22,500 nt of DNA from Anaeromyces robustus (GCA_002104895.1 MCFG01000388.1:17501-40000); one strand, 5' to 3'. Counted from the first letter of the stretch, positions 1 through 10,556 are shown. Translations and numbers: made by a program. Notes: a model not told the origin generated them from the sequence alone.

Positions 1-413
1 TAATGGGGAAATTTAAAAAAAAAAAAATAATAATAAAAAAAATTAAAACTTTTTTTCTGAACACTAAAAGTTTAACATGAGGGCAAGTAAAAGTGATATT
101 CAACTTTAAATTAAACTAGGATAAATAATTATTCAGTAAGAGTAAATGTTTTTGTTTCATATTCATTTAAATACATTGTTTACTTAAATTAAATAATAAT
201 TATTAACAATAAGAATAATAATAAAGAGTACGAATAAGAATAATGTTTTAAAAAAAAATATGGCTTTAACCATTTCTAATAATAAATAATTTAAATCATT
301 CATAATAATAATAATAATTAATAATTAATAATTAATAATTTATATATAAATTATATAAATTAAATCAATTCAAATCAAAATTTTATTTTCCACAATTAAA
401 TAATTCTATTATG

Positions 414-450
<37 letters not shown>

Positions 451-956
451 ATATATATATATCTATATATATATTTTGATATATATTTTGATCTTGATTT
501 TTAATTTTTGATTTTAATTTATATATATGAAAAACGAAAATAAAAAAAAATTTTTTTATATATATATATTGATTTCACAAAAAAAAAAAAAAAAAATAAA
601 ATGAATGGTATTTTAAATAACTAATAAAACTAATAAAACAAAATATAATAATAATATAAAAAAATTAAATTGAAATTAAATCATATATATTATTAATATT
701 AATATATTTATTTCATATATATAATTACAGTATGACTTAAATGACTTTTGGTTTGAAAAAGCTAATATATTTATATATAAATATGTATAAAATTCCATTT
801 TATTATATTTTATTTTAAAGATGTTTTTTATAATATATATTATATATATTATATCATTAATGAATATATTGTTACAATTACAATTATTAAAAAAATATAT
901 TTATAAAAATAAATAAATAAATAATTAATAAATAAATATATAAAAAAATAAATACA

Positions 957-995
<39 letters not shown>

Positions 996-1275
996 AATAT
1001 ACATATATATATTTACTAATTTTATATAATTTATCTATATAAAAAAATTATGAAATTAAAAAAAGACAGTAATTCTTTTTTTTCTTTGAATTTATTATCA
1101 TTTAGGAATCAATGTTTAAAATTTTCATTAAGATTAAATGATACAGAAAGTAAGAATAATCATGTCATAAGATTTTTTTTTTTTTTTTTATGAAATTCAT
1201 TTTTATTTTAAATTCTTATCTATTATATATGTATACTTTAACATAATATATATATATTATAATATTTTTTTTTTC
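1..1275. other. AT-rich intergenic DNA with simple repeats
   Basis: This stretch is almost entirely A and T. It contains an A tract of about 36 bases (414-449), TA-rich runs, and a (TAAA)n array around 900-996. The only part of higher complexity is about 1045-1170, which contains a 47-codon frame (1050-1193) ending in a poly-T-encoded phenylalanine run. I do not recognise it and regard it as probably the 3' flank of the phosphatase gene or chance. No RNA gene is visible. Confidence 0.6.
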
Positions 1276-2004
1276 TTAAGTATATTTTTTTAAATATTCT
1301 ATTATTTCTTTGCCATTTTGCCAATATACTACATTACTTTTTATATTTTTATTAAATTTTTCTTCTTTCATCATATTTGAAAATTTAAATCCTTCTCTAA
1401 TTACTACTACATCCGTATTTTTCATTGATTGACTAGCTAAACAATAATCATTCCATCCATCACATATAAAAAATAATTTATAATTTTTAAACTTTTCATT
1501 TTTTTCTATCAATTTTTTAAATTCATAATTTTTACAAAGTGATTTATCACAATAATTACAATCATGAGGAGATAAATAAGTAACTTTAACCATGGTTTCT
1601 CCATCTTCTAATTTTGAAGGTATTCCTATAAAATAATCAAATAAATCCAATATTCCCTTTTTTTTTAAAAAATAAGTGGTAGGATAAAGATCATCTCCTG
1701 TAATCAATAGAACAATAAATTTCTTTTTATTTTCTCTAATATATGTAAATAAGTCAGGTATACCTTCATTAAATTTCATTCCTTCTAATATAGGGTGAAT
1801 ATCACTCATTGTTTTATTATAGGATTTCATTAATTTATAATATTTATCAATGGCTTCTGCATAATTTAAATGTTCAAAATCAGTTACTGATGCATAATCT
1901 TCTTTACTTAATGTTTTTTCAAACATAGTAAAAATTATATCTCCATCTACTAAAGTACCATCAAAATCAAATAATAATAAATTCTTTTCTTCTTCTCCTT
2001 CCAT
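1276..2004 (-). CDS. HAD-superfamily phosphatase, PHOSPHO1/PHOSPHO2-like
   Basis: A 242-residue protein that looks like a complete member of the phosphoethanolamine/phosphocholine or pyridoxal-phosphate phosphatase group (putative phosphatase family, Pfam PF06888 from memory). Seen in the sequence: HAD motif I DFDGT at residues 13-17 (nucleophile D13, acid/base D15), motif II around ITGDD with T102, and motif IV CDGWNDYC with D182 and D186 for Mg2+ binding. A cysteine-rich stretch HDCNYCDKSLCK (147-158) corresponds to the HxCxxCxxxxCK segment typical of PHOSPHO1. The family usually has GDGxND and Ser in motif II; here there are GDGWND and Thr, both compatible with catalysis. No signal peptide or membrane segment is visible, so a soluble cytosolic enzyme is likely. 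Length is close to the family norm (about 240-270). The start is the first ATG, behind an A-rich leader. It stands alone, divergent from MFS-A. The exact substrate cannot be read from the sequence. Confidence 0.85.
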   Translation of the reverse strand: MEGEEEKNLLLFDFDGTLVDGDIIFTMFEKTLSKEDYASVTDFEHLNYAEAIDKYYKLMKSYNKTMSDIHPILEGMKFNEGIPDLFTYIRENKKKFIVLLITGDDLYPTTYFLKKKGILDLFDYFIGIPSKLEDGETMVKVTYLSPHDCNYCDKSLCKNYEFKKLIEKNEKFKNYKLFFICDGWNDYCLASQSMKNTDVVVIREGFKFSNMMKEEKFNKNIKSNVVYWQNGKEIIEYLKKYT

Positions 2005-4391
2005 TTTTTTTTTTCTATATAATATTTAGATTTTTAAAATTTTTAATTTTTCAGTTTAAAAAATATTAAATATTTTTATAATTATAATTCTATTTTATCT
2101 TTTATTGAAATTTTAGTGTGTATTTATTAAAATAATTAATTTTTTAATAAGTAAAAAAATATTTAATAAATAGATTAATATAATTGTTTAATTATGTAAA
2201 GTAAAAATAATAAAAATAAAATTATTAATTTTTAAAAAAAAATTTTTTTTTCTTTATTATTATTATTATTAAAATTTTTCCATTTTAACCACATTTTTTA
2301 CAATAACATTTTTTTTTCAAGTTTTTGTTTTTTCTATTTTATCTATATTTAATAGGTTAAAAAGACTGATTGCAAAAGAAAACTATTCTATTCATTACAT
2401 ATAATTACATATATGAAATAGAAATAGAATAAAATATATCTTTTTTATTCTTTTCTTTAAAGTTATAAATATAATATATAACATATTTTTGAAAAATGTT
2501 AATATTCATGTTTTTTAATTATTTATATTTATAATTAACAATTTACGTGTAACTATTAATTATACATATAATTTTTAACATTAAAATTATAATAAAATTT
2601 TTACATATACATATTAGTAAAAAAAATAATAATAATAAATAATTATGGAATATCTCAATTTTTGAGAATGTTATTTTGAGAAATGACATGAAACAAGAAT
2701 AAGTTAATCTGAGCGTCATACAGTTAAAAATAATTGAAATACCATATTATATACCAAAACTATAATAAATATATATATATAAAAAGTATGACCTGAGTAT
2801 CTTTTAGAATATAATAATAATCTAATAATAAATAATATATATTATATATTATTAATAATATTTAATTATTATTACATATATATTTATCAATTTGAGATGA
2901 ATTAACTTTTTATTTTTAAAAAATATAATACTTATATTTTTATTAATTATATTTATTTGTATATTTATTTATTGTTCATATATAATCTAATTACATGATC
3001 ATACTAAATAAATATTTTAACTACATTGTCTTATGTAATAAAATACATTACATTTCAAAATATTACATATAAAACAATTTTATAATAATATTTGATAAAG
3101 ATAAATGTTTCAAAAATATATTCTTTAAAAAGGAATTAAATAAGAGTTACTTTTTTTTTTATTCTAAACGTAAAAATGAATATAATAATAAAAATATTAT
3201 ATTAAGGTAATAATTATATTTAAGAATTAATACCAAATATAAAATAAAACTATGTTTGGTATATATGCAATTTATATTATTTTTGAATTAATTTATATAT
3301 GCAAAAATCTAGTTATTATATAATAATATTATATAATATATAATAAAATAAAAATAAAATACAAATTGTTATAATTAATTTTTATTATATATTAACTTTT
3401 TTTTAATGGCTTGTTTTAAAAAATAACTTTAATAAATAAAAAATTGAAAATTTTTATAGAAAAAAAAAAAAAATTTTACGTTGTGTTACACAATTATACC
3501 AAAATTATCATAATTATAATTAATTAAATAAAGAAAAAGAATAAAAGAATTTCGTATAAAATTTTCATATTTTATTATTGGATGTTGGATTTTAATGTTG
3601 ATTATTTTTCTATTATATATAAATCATATTAAACATATTTTTTTTATTTCTTTAAAAAAAAAATTTAATTGTTTTTAATATAAAGAATAATTAAATAAAA
3701 AGACTTTATTTATATATACATATATATATATAAATGATTTATATATTAATATAGATTATTAATTAATCTTAAAATGAAGAATTTAATTTTAAAAGTATAT
3801 ATTATTATATATATTTAATTAGTAAAAAAAAAAATAAAAAGCTACTAATATATATTAATATTATATATAAATAATAAATAATAAATAATAATTAATAATT
3901 AATAATTATTGATATTAACTGAAATTATAATTTCATGTTAGCATGTTAGCATTATATATATATAAAGTCAATCATTAATCATTATAATACATAATATTAA
4001 ATTAAGTATAATATAAAGAAAGTGTTATCATAATGTATTAATCATGATTTTTTTTTTTTAAATTTTTTTTTTTCGAATTAAAAAATCTTTAAATAATTAT
4101 TTTAAATAAAAAAAATAAACTTAATTTGTTAATAACAATATACTCTATATAAAATATATAAACATTTAATATATATAAAAAAAAAAAATAAATAACAAAT
4201 ACGTTTTTTCTATTAATTATATAACTTAAGCATATAATACTATCAAATATATATATAATAATTATGTATTATTTACTGAGTAAATTAAATCAATTATAAA
4301 TATTATATATATGTAAACTAAAAGTATAAAATAAACTAAATTAAATTTAAATTAATATAAATATAAAAATAAATATAAATATAAATATAAA
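2005..4391. other. Intergenic AT-rich DNA between divergent phosphatase and MFS-A genes
   Basis: About 2.4 kb without a supportable gene. It must contain the promoters of both divergent genes. A more complex island at about 2640-2760 carries a small hairpin (TCTCAA-TTT-TTGAGA, 2653-2667). A tandem 9-bp repeat (catgttagcatgttagcat) lies near 3935-3951. The rest is A/T tracts and TA-rich runs. No tRNA-like structure was found by eye. Confidence 0.55.
4255..4290 (+). promoter_or_regulatory. Upstream block shared by the two MFS genes (copy A)
   Basis: A stretch of about 35 bp centred on tattatttactgagtaaatt, about 100 bp upstream of the MFS-A start, closely resembles 15155-15188 just upstream of MFS-B (shared frame ATAATAATTAT-TATTATT-CTGA-AATTAAAT). 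Outside this block the upstream regions align poorly, so retention may reflect a promoter or leader element. The distance to the start codon differs (about 100 bp against about 22 bp). Function is inferred and low base complexity makes chance similarity possible. Confidence 0.35.
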
Positions 4392-6320
4392 ATGAAATCA
4401 CATTTAAAATCAAAACTTTATCATATTTTTAGTATAATAAGTGTCGCAAGTGTTGGTATACTTCATGGATATGATCTTATTACAATAAAATTAATATTTT
4501 TTTTTGACGCATTTCGAATCCTTTTTAAATTAGATACCTGGGATGGTAGTTATCGTAATGATTTTGGTACATTACTTTCAATGATAAATTTAGATTCAGA
4601 CGACAATAATGAAAATAATTCCATAACTTCAGATACTGGAAGAAGATTTCGTAATTTAAAACAAACCGATAATGAAGATTTTATTGAAGGAATGATTACT
4701 TTTGGTTATATTTTTGGTGCAATATTTGGATCATATATAGTTTCTCAATTTACTGAAAGAAAAAGTCGTAAATTATTAATATTAATAAGTACAGCAATTT
4801 TTAGTATCGGTAGTTTTATAGCAGCATGTTCATTTCGAACAGGTAATATACCATTTACAATTACTCTTGCTCGTTTTATTATTGGTATGTCGATTGGAGC
4901 ATTAAGTGTTGTTTGTCCAATCTATATCTCAGAATTAGCACCTACTAATTATAGAGGAATGTATATTTTTGCATACCATTTATTTGTAATTATCGGGTTT
5001 ATAATATCAAATATAATTAGTATTGTTACATTTTATAAAGATAATGTAAATCCATCCGATATAGATATAGATAATAAAGTTAGAACAGGAGATGAACCAA
5101 TTAATAATTATTATTGGAAACTATTATTTGTAGTACAAGGAGCCATTGGGTTAATCTATTCATTAATAATTTATAAAATACCTGAATCACCAAGATGGTT
5201 ATGGTTTAAAGAAGAAAATATTAAAGCTAGAAATGTTTTCCTTAAACTTCATGGTCGTGATCGTGAAACTTCCGATATAAAATCAATAGAAGAATATGAA
5301 ATTATAAAAGAGGATGCTATTTATAATCGAGCAATAGGATATTCAAAATATTCAGAATTATGGCGTCCTGATATGCGTCGTCGTTTATTTACTATATGGT
5401 TTTTATTCTTTTTCCAACAATGGACAGGATATATGATATATAAAACACTTGGAAATTTTGTTTTAGATTATGATGCAGTAGTTAATATGAGGATTTACAT
5501 GCCAGTATTATTGACATATCCTTTTATCATCATAGTTACTCTTTCCTCAATGCCATTAGTGGATCAATTCGGAAGAAAATCATTATTAATATTTGGTACC
5601 CTATTACTGCTTTCTATTAATGGTAGTAGTGTTGTCTTTAAATTTTTCAATACTAATATTAATAAATCTTTAGTGACAGGACCTTTATTTACAAATTCAG
5701 CGGATTGTAGTAATCATAAAATATATAATGATATTCTTGGTAATGTAGAAACTACGACATTTTATAAAAACACTTGTCATGAAGGAGTTTATTATTGTGA
5801 TATATTTATGAATGGAATATCATGGGATAAAACCGTTTTCACATCATTAAATGATTATAGTAAAATAATGAATGAAGCGTGTAATGAAAGAGTAAAAGAT
5901 CGATCTTTATATATCAGTATTATAGGACAAATTTGTTGTGTAATATTTATGTCAGTATTTTTATCCACATGGGAACCTATAGCTAGTATTTATCAAGCTG
6001 AAATTTTCCCAATACGTATAAGAGGTAAAGGGGCTTCTATTGGAATTATGTCTAAATATATTAATCAAGGTTTAATTACTTTTATAGGACCACGATTATT
6101 ATCAAGTCTAGGAAAATATGGTTTCCTTCCATTTGCTATATGTTCCGGTATTTCTTTCATTTTTATTTCACGTTTTTGTCCTGAAACTACAGGTATTACA
6201 TTAGAAGAGATTGATGTAATGATTTCAGAAAAAGAAAAAAAGAATAATGGACTTCGAAATAGTGTTTTAAATGATTTATGTGATAATAAAGCTAAATATA
6301 TAATTCAAAATGATGAATAA
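4392..6320 (+). CDS. MFS sugar-porter-like membrane protein (MFS-A)
   Basis: A 642-residue major facilitator protein of the sugar porter family, probably a plasma-membrane hexose transporter or relative. About 12 membrane segments can be placed: about 12-40, 98-118, 128-147, 154-180, 191-213, 243-263, 331-352, 369-389, 398-418, 506-527, 548-570 and 578-596. Signature motifs seen: ARFIIGMSIGALS and PIYISELAP (TM4-5), PESPRWLW (264-271, after TM6), FFQQWTGY (TM7), DQFGRKS (391-397, TM8-9 loop), EIFPIRIRGKG (537-547) and PETTGITLEEID (597-608, after TM12). The TM2-3 loop motif is degenerate (TERKSRK instead of DRxGRR/K). Two outward-facing loops are unusually long: TM1-2 (about 41-97) and TM9-10 (about 419-505), the latter with four cysteines (439, 462, 469, 497) conserved in MFS-B. 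The C terminus ends KAKYIIQNDE. No introns. The first ATG follows an A-rich leader. Substrate unknown. Confidence 0.88.
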   Translation: MKSHLKSKLYHIFSIISVASVGILHGYDLITIKLIFFFDAFRILFKLDTWDGSYRNDFGTLLSMINLDSDDNNENNSITSDTGRRFRNLKQTDNEDFIEGMITFGYIFGAIFGSYIVSQFTERKSRKLLILISTAIFSIGSFIAACSFRTGNIPFTITLARFIIGMSIGALSVVCPIYISELAPTNYRGMYIFAYHLFVIIGFIISNIISIVTFYKDNVNPSDIDIDNKVRTGDEPINNYYWKLLFVVQGAIGLIYSLIIYKIPESPRWLWFKEENIKARNVFLKLHGRDRETSDIKSIEEYEIIKEDAIYNRAIGYSKYSELWRPDMRRRLFTIWFLFFFQQWTGYMIYKTLGNFVLDYDAVVNMRIYMPVLLTYPFIIIVTLSSMPLVDQFGRKSLLIFGTLLLLSINGSSVVFKFFNTNINKSLVTGPLFTNSADCSNHKIYNDILGNVETTTFYKNTCHEGVYYCDIFMNGISWDKTVFTSLNDYSKIMNEACNERVKDRSLYISIIGQICCVIFMSVFLSTWEPIASIYQAEIFPIRIRGKGASIGIMSKYINQGLITFIGPRLLSSLGKYGFLPFAICSGISFIFISRFCPETTGITLEEIDVMISEKEKKNNGLRNSVLNDLCDNKAKYIIQNDE

Positions 6321-6950
6321 AATATCGAAAAAGGAAAAAAAAAAAAAAAAGTAAAAAAAAAAAAAATAGGTAAAAAAAATATATATATATATAGGTAAAA
6401 TATATATATATATATAGGTAAAAAAAAAAAAAAAAAGAAAAAGAAAGAAAAAAAAAAGTAAAATAATAGTACTTTTTTAATTAATAATAAAATAAATTAA
6501 ATAATAATAAATAATCTATAATAAATAATCTATAATAAATAAGAATTTAATACTATTAAATAAATAAATAAATAAATATAATGATAAAATTAAAAAAAAA
6601 ATTAAATTTAAATATAATATATATAATCATTTTTTATATATTTTTTCTTTTTTAGTTTTGTTTTAATTCAAGTGAAAAGTTAATATATTTTAAAAGTTTT
6701 TTTATATCATTTTTATAATTTTTATAATTTTAATTTTTTTTATTTATTTTATTGTAATAATAATTCCATCTTACTTGAATAGATTTCAAGAATTATTTAA
6801 TTTTTTTTTTTTATATATATCCAAAAATATTCCATCCATTTAATTTAATACAATTCATCAAATTTTCTTAATAACTCCTTCAGTTTTATCATTATATTTT
6901 AATTTTTTTTTTTTTTTTAACCTAAACGAATAAGCATTTTAAAAATATTA

Positions 6951-6991
<41 letters not shown>

Positions 6992-7178
6992 AAGATAATA
7001 TTTATTTATGTCTCATCACAAAAGTTTAATATATGAGGTCATAATATAAAATAATTACATTTTTAATATGGCGTATTTTTTTTGTATATAAATTTGGTGA
7101 AATGGGTCACATCCCACATTTAATTTAAAATATATATTAAAGTATAATTAAATTATAAAATAATTAAGTATGAAATAA
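6321..7178. other. MFS-A 3' flank: poly-A tracts and short repeats
   Basis: Directly after the MFS-A stop are three near-copies of a TAGGTAAAA unit separated by A or (TA)n tracts (about 6366-6430), then A/T tracts and a large hairpin near 6943-7003. I see no coding region. The 3' UTR and polyadenylation site of MFS-A must lie here but cannot be distinguished in such A-rich DNA. Confidence 0.5.
6943..7003. repeat. Perfect hairpin with 29-bp arms made of a T/A tract
   Basis: AAATATTATC followed by 19 T is mirrored by a run of 22 A followed by GATAATATTT. This is a perfect inverted repeat of about 29 bp with only about three bases between the arms. The 10-bp mixed-sequence ends show that it is more than an adjacent T tract and A tract. 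It could extrude as a cruciform, act as a strong RNA hairpin, or be the remains of a tiny palindromic element. It lies between MFS-A and the central palindrome. Confidence 0.75.
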
Positions 7179-7179
7179 T

Positions 7180-7214
<35 letters not shown>

Positions 7215-7303
7215 TTGTTTTATTTATTTATTTATTTATTTATTGTTTTATTTATTTATTTATTTATTTATTGTTTTATTTATTTATTTATTTATTTATT
7301 TAT
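7179..7303. repeat. (TTTA)n array with 28-bp higher-order period
   Basis: A tetranucleotide TTTA array interrupted by a TTG at three places; the G residues fall at 7217, 7245 and 7273, exactly 28 bp apart. The tetranucleotide tract therefore evolved into a 28-bp repeat before or during expansion. It directly abuts the small hairpin element at 7301. Confidence 0.85.
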
Positions 7304-7365
7304 TAAAAAGATGTATAGAGTTAATAATTCCAAAATAGAATAAATTAAATTTTAACACTCTATAA
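7301..7365 (+). mobile_element. MITE-like short hairpin element, left (degenerate) copy
   Basis: A segment starting TATTAAAAAGATGTATAGAG and ending near TTTTAACACTCTATAA is clearly related, in the same orientation, to the better preserved element at 13872-13959: both share the opening 20 bp, a CCAAAAT-TATAAATTAA-TTTTAAC core and the closing CTCTATA. The inner hairpin is shortened here. Terminal inverted repeats with no coding capacity suggest a tiny non-autonomous DNA element, but no target-site duplication can be defined in the flanking TTTA repeats. A conserved RNA hairpin is an alternative. Confidence 0.45.
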
Positions 7366-7886
7366 TAATAATTATATATATCAAATTCTATTCTTAACAA
7401 AAAATTTTTTAATATAATAATATATATATTATATAATATATTATATATAATAATATATAAAATATTATAATTAACAAATATAATATTACATTCATAAACT
7501 TAAAATAAATGATTAATTATATAAAATATTATAAATGTTATATTATTAAAAAAAATTTTATGTAAATGTTAGTATAAAGTTTTTCTTTTTTATGCAGAAA
7601 TTTTAATATTCAAAAAGAATGAATAATTAGTTTTTTAAAAAGATTAATTTTCTTTACAGTAGCTAATTTTCTATTAATTAAGTTTATAGAGAATTACAAT
7701 CATCAGCAATCCTAAAAAAAATTTTTTTTTTATTTAACTCTAATTTGGAGATATTTTATATTATTTAATTAAAATACCTTGGTGAAATGGAAAACAAATT
7801 CCAACTTTATAAAATATTTAATAAAAAAAATTATATAATAACAAATCCAAATCCAACTTTATAATATAATAAATAAAGAAAAATAC

Positions 7887-8060
7887 TATATAAACTTCAA
7901 TTAATTATCATACCATAAATAACTATAATAGCAAAAAAAAAATAATAATAATAATAATAATAATAATAATTAATAATAATAAATAGGCTAATATTAATTC
8001 TAATGCATATATAATATTTAAAATTAATAATAAATAATAAAAAATAAAAAAGAATATAAA
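7887..8060 (+). repeat. Segment in direct orientation inside the inverted arms (left copy)
   Basis: This segment, beginning tatataaacttcaattaatt and including ccataccataaataactata and ataggctaatattaat, is found in the same orientation at 13121-13280, although everything on either side of it is inverted between the two arms. One arm has therefore undergone a local inversion. The edges lie in A/T tracts and cannot be fixed more precisely than about 20-50 bp. It lies about 0.2-0.4 kb downstream of the stop of copy A. Confidence 0.75.
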
Positions 8061-8281
8061 TAAAAGATAAACTAGTAAATATTAATAATTTTTTTTTATT
8101 TAATTATTTTTTTATTTTACTATTTAATTATAACTTTATTATATTATATTTTACTTTTTAAAAATATAAAATTATAATATATTTTATAATATAAAACATT
8201 AAAAATAAAATAATTTATGAAATGAAAAAAAATTTTTTTTTATGAATAAAATTAATTAAAATTTTTTATATTTTAATTAAT

Positions 8282-9571
8282 TTAATTCTTTTTAACAGTC
8301 TTTCCTTTAGTAACAACTTTCGTTATTACTTTCTTTTTAGTTACAATGATAATATTTTTACATTTGCCATATTTAGATTGACAGCCATTTTGTTTACTAC
8401 AATATGTGGCCTTAGTTCCACATTTACCATTTTTATTACAACATTGACCTGAAGGACATTTACCATATTTAGGTCCACATTTTCCATTTGTAGAAACATT
8501 ACTTTTATAACAAAAACCATACTTTGGATCACATCCATATTCAACATAGCACTTGTTGTTTTTAACTTTTTCAAATAGATTATCAAAATTAATAATATCA
8601 GTAACTGACCAATCACCATTACTTTTAATGACATGTTTTTCATCTTTATAATAATTTGAGTTTACTTTTTTAATTGTATATTCTACTTTTGTTTTAGTAT
8701 TAGAAATATTTGTGATTTTATAATTACTTGATAAAACTTGCATAAATTCATTAGTTAAAGAATTATCAATAACATTATTTTCAACATTTATAGTTATTTT
8801 TCCATTTTTAGTATTAAGTTTTTTATTAATATCAGCCTTTTCATTAACATTTAATACATAAATATCTACACCATTATTTTTACATTTAGTAGCAATATTT
8901 CCTATATTTTTCATGATTTTTGTAGTCCATTTATTTTTATCTCCAGAGGTGACTGCTTTACTATAATATGGGAAACCACTGTTAATGAATAACAAAACTT
9001 TTTTCTCTTTTTTAGAATTTTTAATTAAAAAATCACAACCATTCTTAAATGCTTTTTCCATTGGGATATTATTAGCTTTACTATTAAATGATTCATCCAC
9101 TCTATCAGGATTATAAAAATCAAAATTAAAAACAAAATCACCATCAGAATATAAATTATAATCAAAATCATCACCAAAGTCATAACTATCATACTCTCTC
9201 TTTTCATATAATATTTCATTAGCACCACATTCAATCATAATGTACCCTCCAGAAGTATTTGAAACTTTTTCATTATTAAAGACATTATAATATAAAGCTC
9301 CAATTTCATATAACTTATCTTGAAATTTTTCCACAATATTTTGTATTTTGCCCATATTTTCTTTCATTCTATATGTTGCATCTATAACTGCATATATATG
9401 AACTTTTTGTTTAAGTAATTTTTTCGAATCACAAAAACCATTAATACAACATTCATCATCTTCACATGATCCATAAAAATCACCATATTTATCATAACCA
9501 CACATTGATATACATGCTCTAATATAAGTCAAATTTGATATTATTAATATTATTAATAATAATTTATTCAT
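8282..9571 (-). CDS. Secreted vWA-like protein with hevein-type cysteine modules (copy A, full length)
   Basis: A 429-residue predicted secreted protein. Residues 1-19 form a hydrophobic signal peptide (LLLIILIISNL) ending before C20. A short hevein-like cysteine cluster follows (C20, C24, C36, C41, C42, C47). Residues about 56-285 look like a von Willebrand factor A fold: strand VHIYAVIDATYRM, later KKVLLFINSGFP, then GVDIYVLNVNE. The metal site (MIDAS) is degenerate: DxSxS is D64-A-T-Y-R, and the usual TDG is NSG. An acidic, aromatic stretch (about 124-165) interrupts the domain. Cysteines 341, 347 and 354 precede a full eight-cysteine hevein module (365, 372, 377, 378, 384, 391, 397, 404; CGPKYGKCPSGQCC), as in CBM18 chitin-binding domains of gut fungi. 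The tail is basic. Likely role: binding of chitin or another glycan, or of a protein, outside the cell; the ligand is unknown. No intron. The start ATG follows 22 A, and the upstream block is shared with copy B. Confidence 0.85.
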   Translation of the reverse strand: MNKLLLIILIISNLTYIRACISMCGYDKYGDFYGSCEDDECCINGFCDSKKLLKQKVHIYAVIDATYRMKENMGKIQNIVEKFQDKLYEIGALYYNVFNNEKVSNTSGGYIMIECGANEILYEKREYDSYDFGDDFDYNLYSDGDFVFNFDFYNPDRVDESFNSKANNIPMEKAFKNGCDFLIKNSKKEKKVLLFINSGFPYYSKAVTSGDKNKWTTKIMKNIGNIATKCKNNGVDIYVLNVNEKADINKKLNTKNGKITINVENNVIDNSLTNEFMQVLSSNYKITNISNTKTKVEYTIKKVNSNYYKDEKHVIKSNGDWSVTDIINFDNLFEKVKNNKCYVEYGCDPKYGFCYKSNVSTNGKCGPKYGKCPSGQCCNKNGKCGTKATYCSKQNGCQSKYGKCKNIIIVTKKKVITKVVTKGKTVKKN

Positions 9572-9593
9572 TTTTTTTTTTTTTTTTTTTTTT

Positions 9594-9655
9594 ACAATTG
9601 TACTAAATTTATGAAAAAAAATAACTTTCGTTATTAATTTATAATTAATTGTTAT
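9594..9655 (-). promoter_or_regulatory. Conserved upstream block of copy A
   Basis: Between the A tract before the start codon and about 85 bp upstream, this block matches the one before copy B (11879-11939), including CATAAATTTAGTACAATTGT on the gene strand. Beyond it the two arms stop aligning for about 100-300 bp. It is probably core promoter and leader. A short hairpin AATAAC-TTTC-GTTATT (9620-9635) is intact here but lost in copy B. Confidence 0.5.
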
Positions 9656-10556
9656 AAAATTATAAGATAAATATAAAAAAAAATATTAATAAAAATAAAT
9701 ATAAATAAAAAAAAATTTAATAAATATTTTTAATTTTATAATGAATTTTTATTTTTTTTTTTTTTTTTTCTAATTTTTTTTTTTTAGTAATTAAGTAATT
9801 AATAAAAAAATATATATATTTATCTGTTTTTCTATTTTATTTAATTTTTTAATAATTATTATTAATGTGGCTTTCATTAATAAATAAAATAATATATTGG
9901 TTAATATAAATTATATAAATGTTTATGAAACATAAAGTATTAATTAGATGGGAGTATTGGGAGTATTGCATTTCGACATAATCTATGTTTGATGGTTTTT
10001 TAATGTATTACAATGTGGCTTAAAAAAAATAAATAAAGTTAATATATAAATGAATAATAAATAAATAAAAAAATAAATAAATAAATAAATAAATATAGAA
10101 TTTAATCTTGACCTTAAAAGTTAAATTTAACTTTGTATTTTATACTTTTTTTTGGTATATATAAATTAAAATTGACTTCAATATAATTTAAATATTTTTT
10201 ATAATCATCTCTATAGTTATTTTTATTATATATATATATAATTAAAATAGCTATAAGGATATAATAATTTTTAATAAAATTATTAAGTAATAAGAGTGAT
10301 ATTGTAAATTAAAAATAAATAATATTCTTTTAAAAATATTGTAATATATATTTATAATTCAAATATTTGAATTATAAATATGAAGTATACATTTCATTTA
10401 AATAAATATATTAATTATATTACTTCATAATTTAAATAAAAATAGAAATATAATAAAAAAAAGATATTGTTATAACAAAATTTTTACTTCAAAGTTAACT
10501 AAACAATCATATAAATTTTATATTAGATTTTTGAATATTTAAATTCATATAATATA

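Noticed and set aside
1050-1193. 47-codon frame downstream of the phosphatase
   Set aside because: More complex than its surroundings, but short, ending in a T tract and without recognisable similarity.
7179-7303. CRISPR-like regular spacing in the TTTA array
   Set aside because: The 28-bp period comes from single-base variants in a simple tandem repeat; there are no unique spacers, and the organism is eukaryotic.
8341-9234. Additional minus-strand frames of 100 and 69 codons inside copy A
   Set aside because: They are alternative-frame shadows of the vWA/hevein gene, which has a signal peptide, domain pattern and a paralogue in its own frame.
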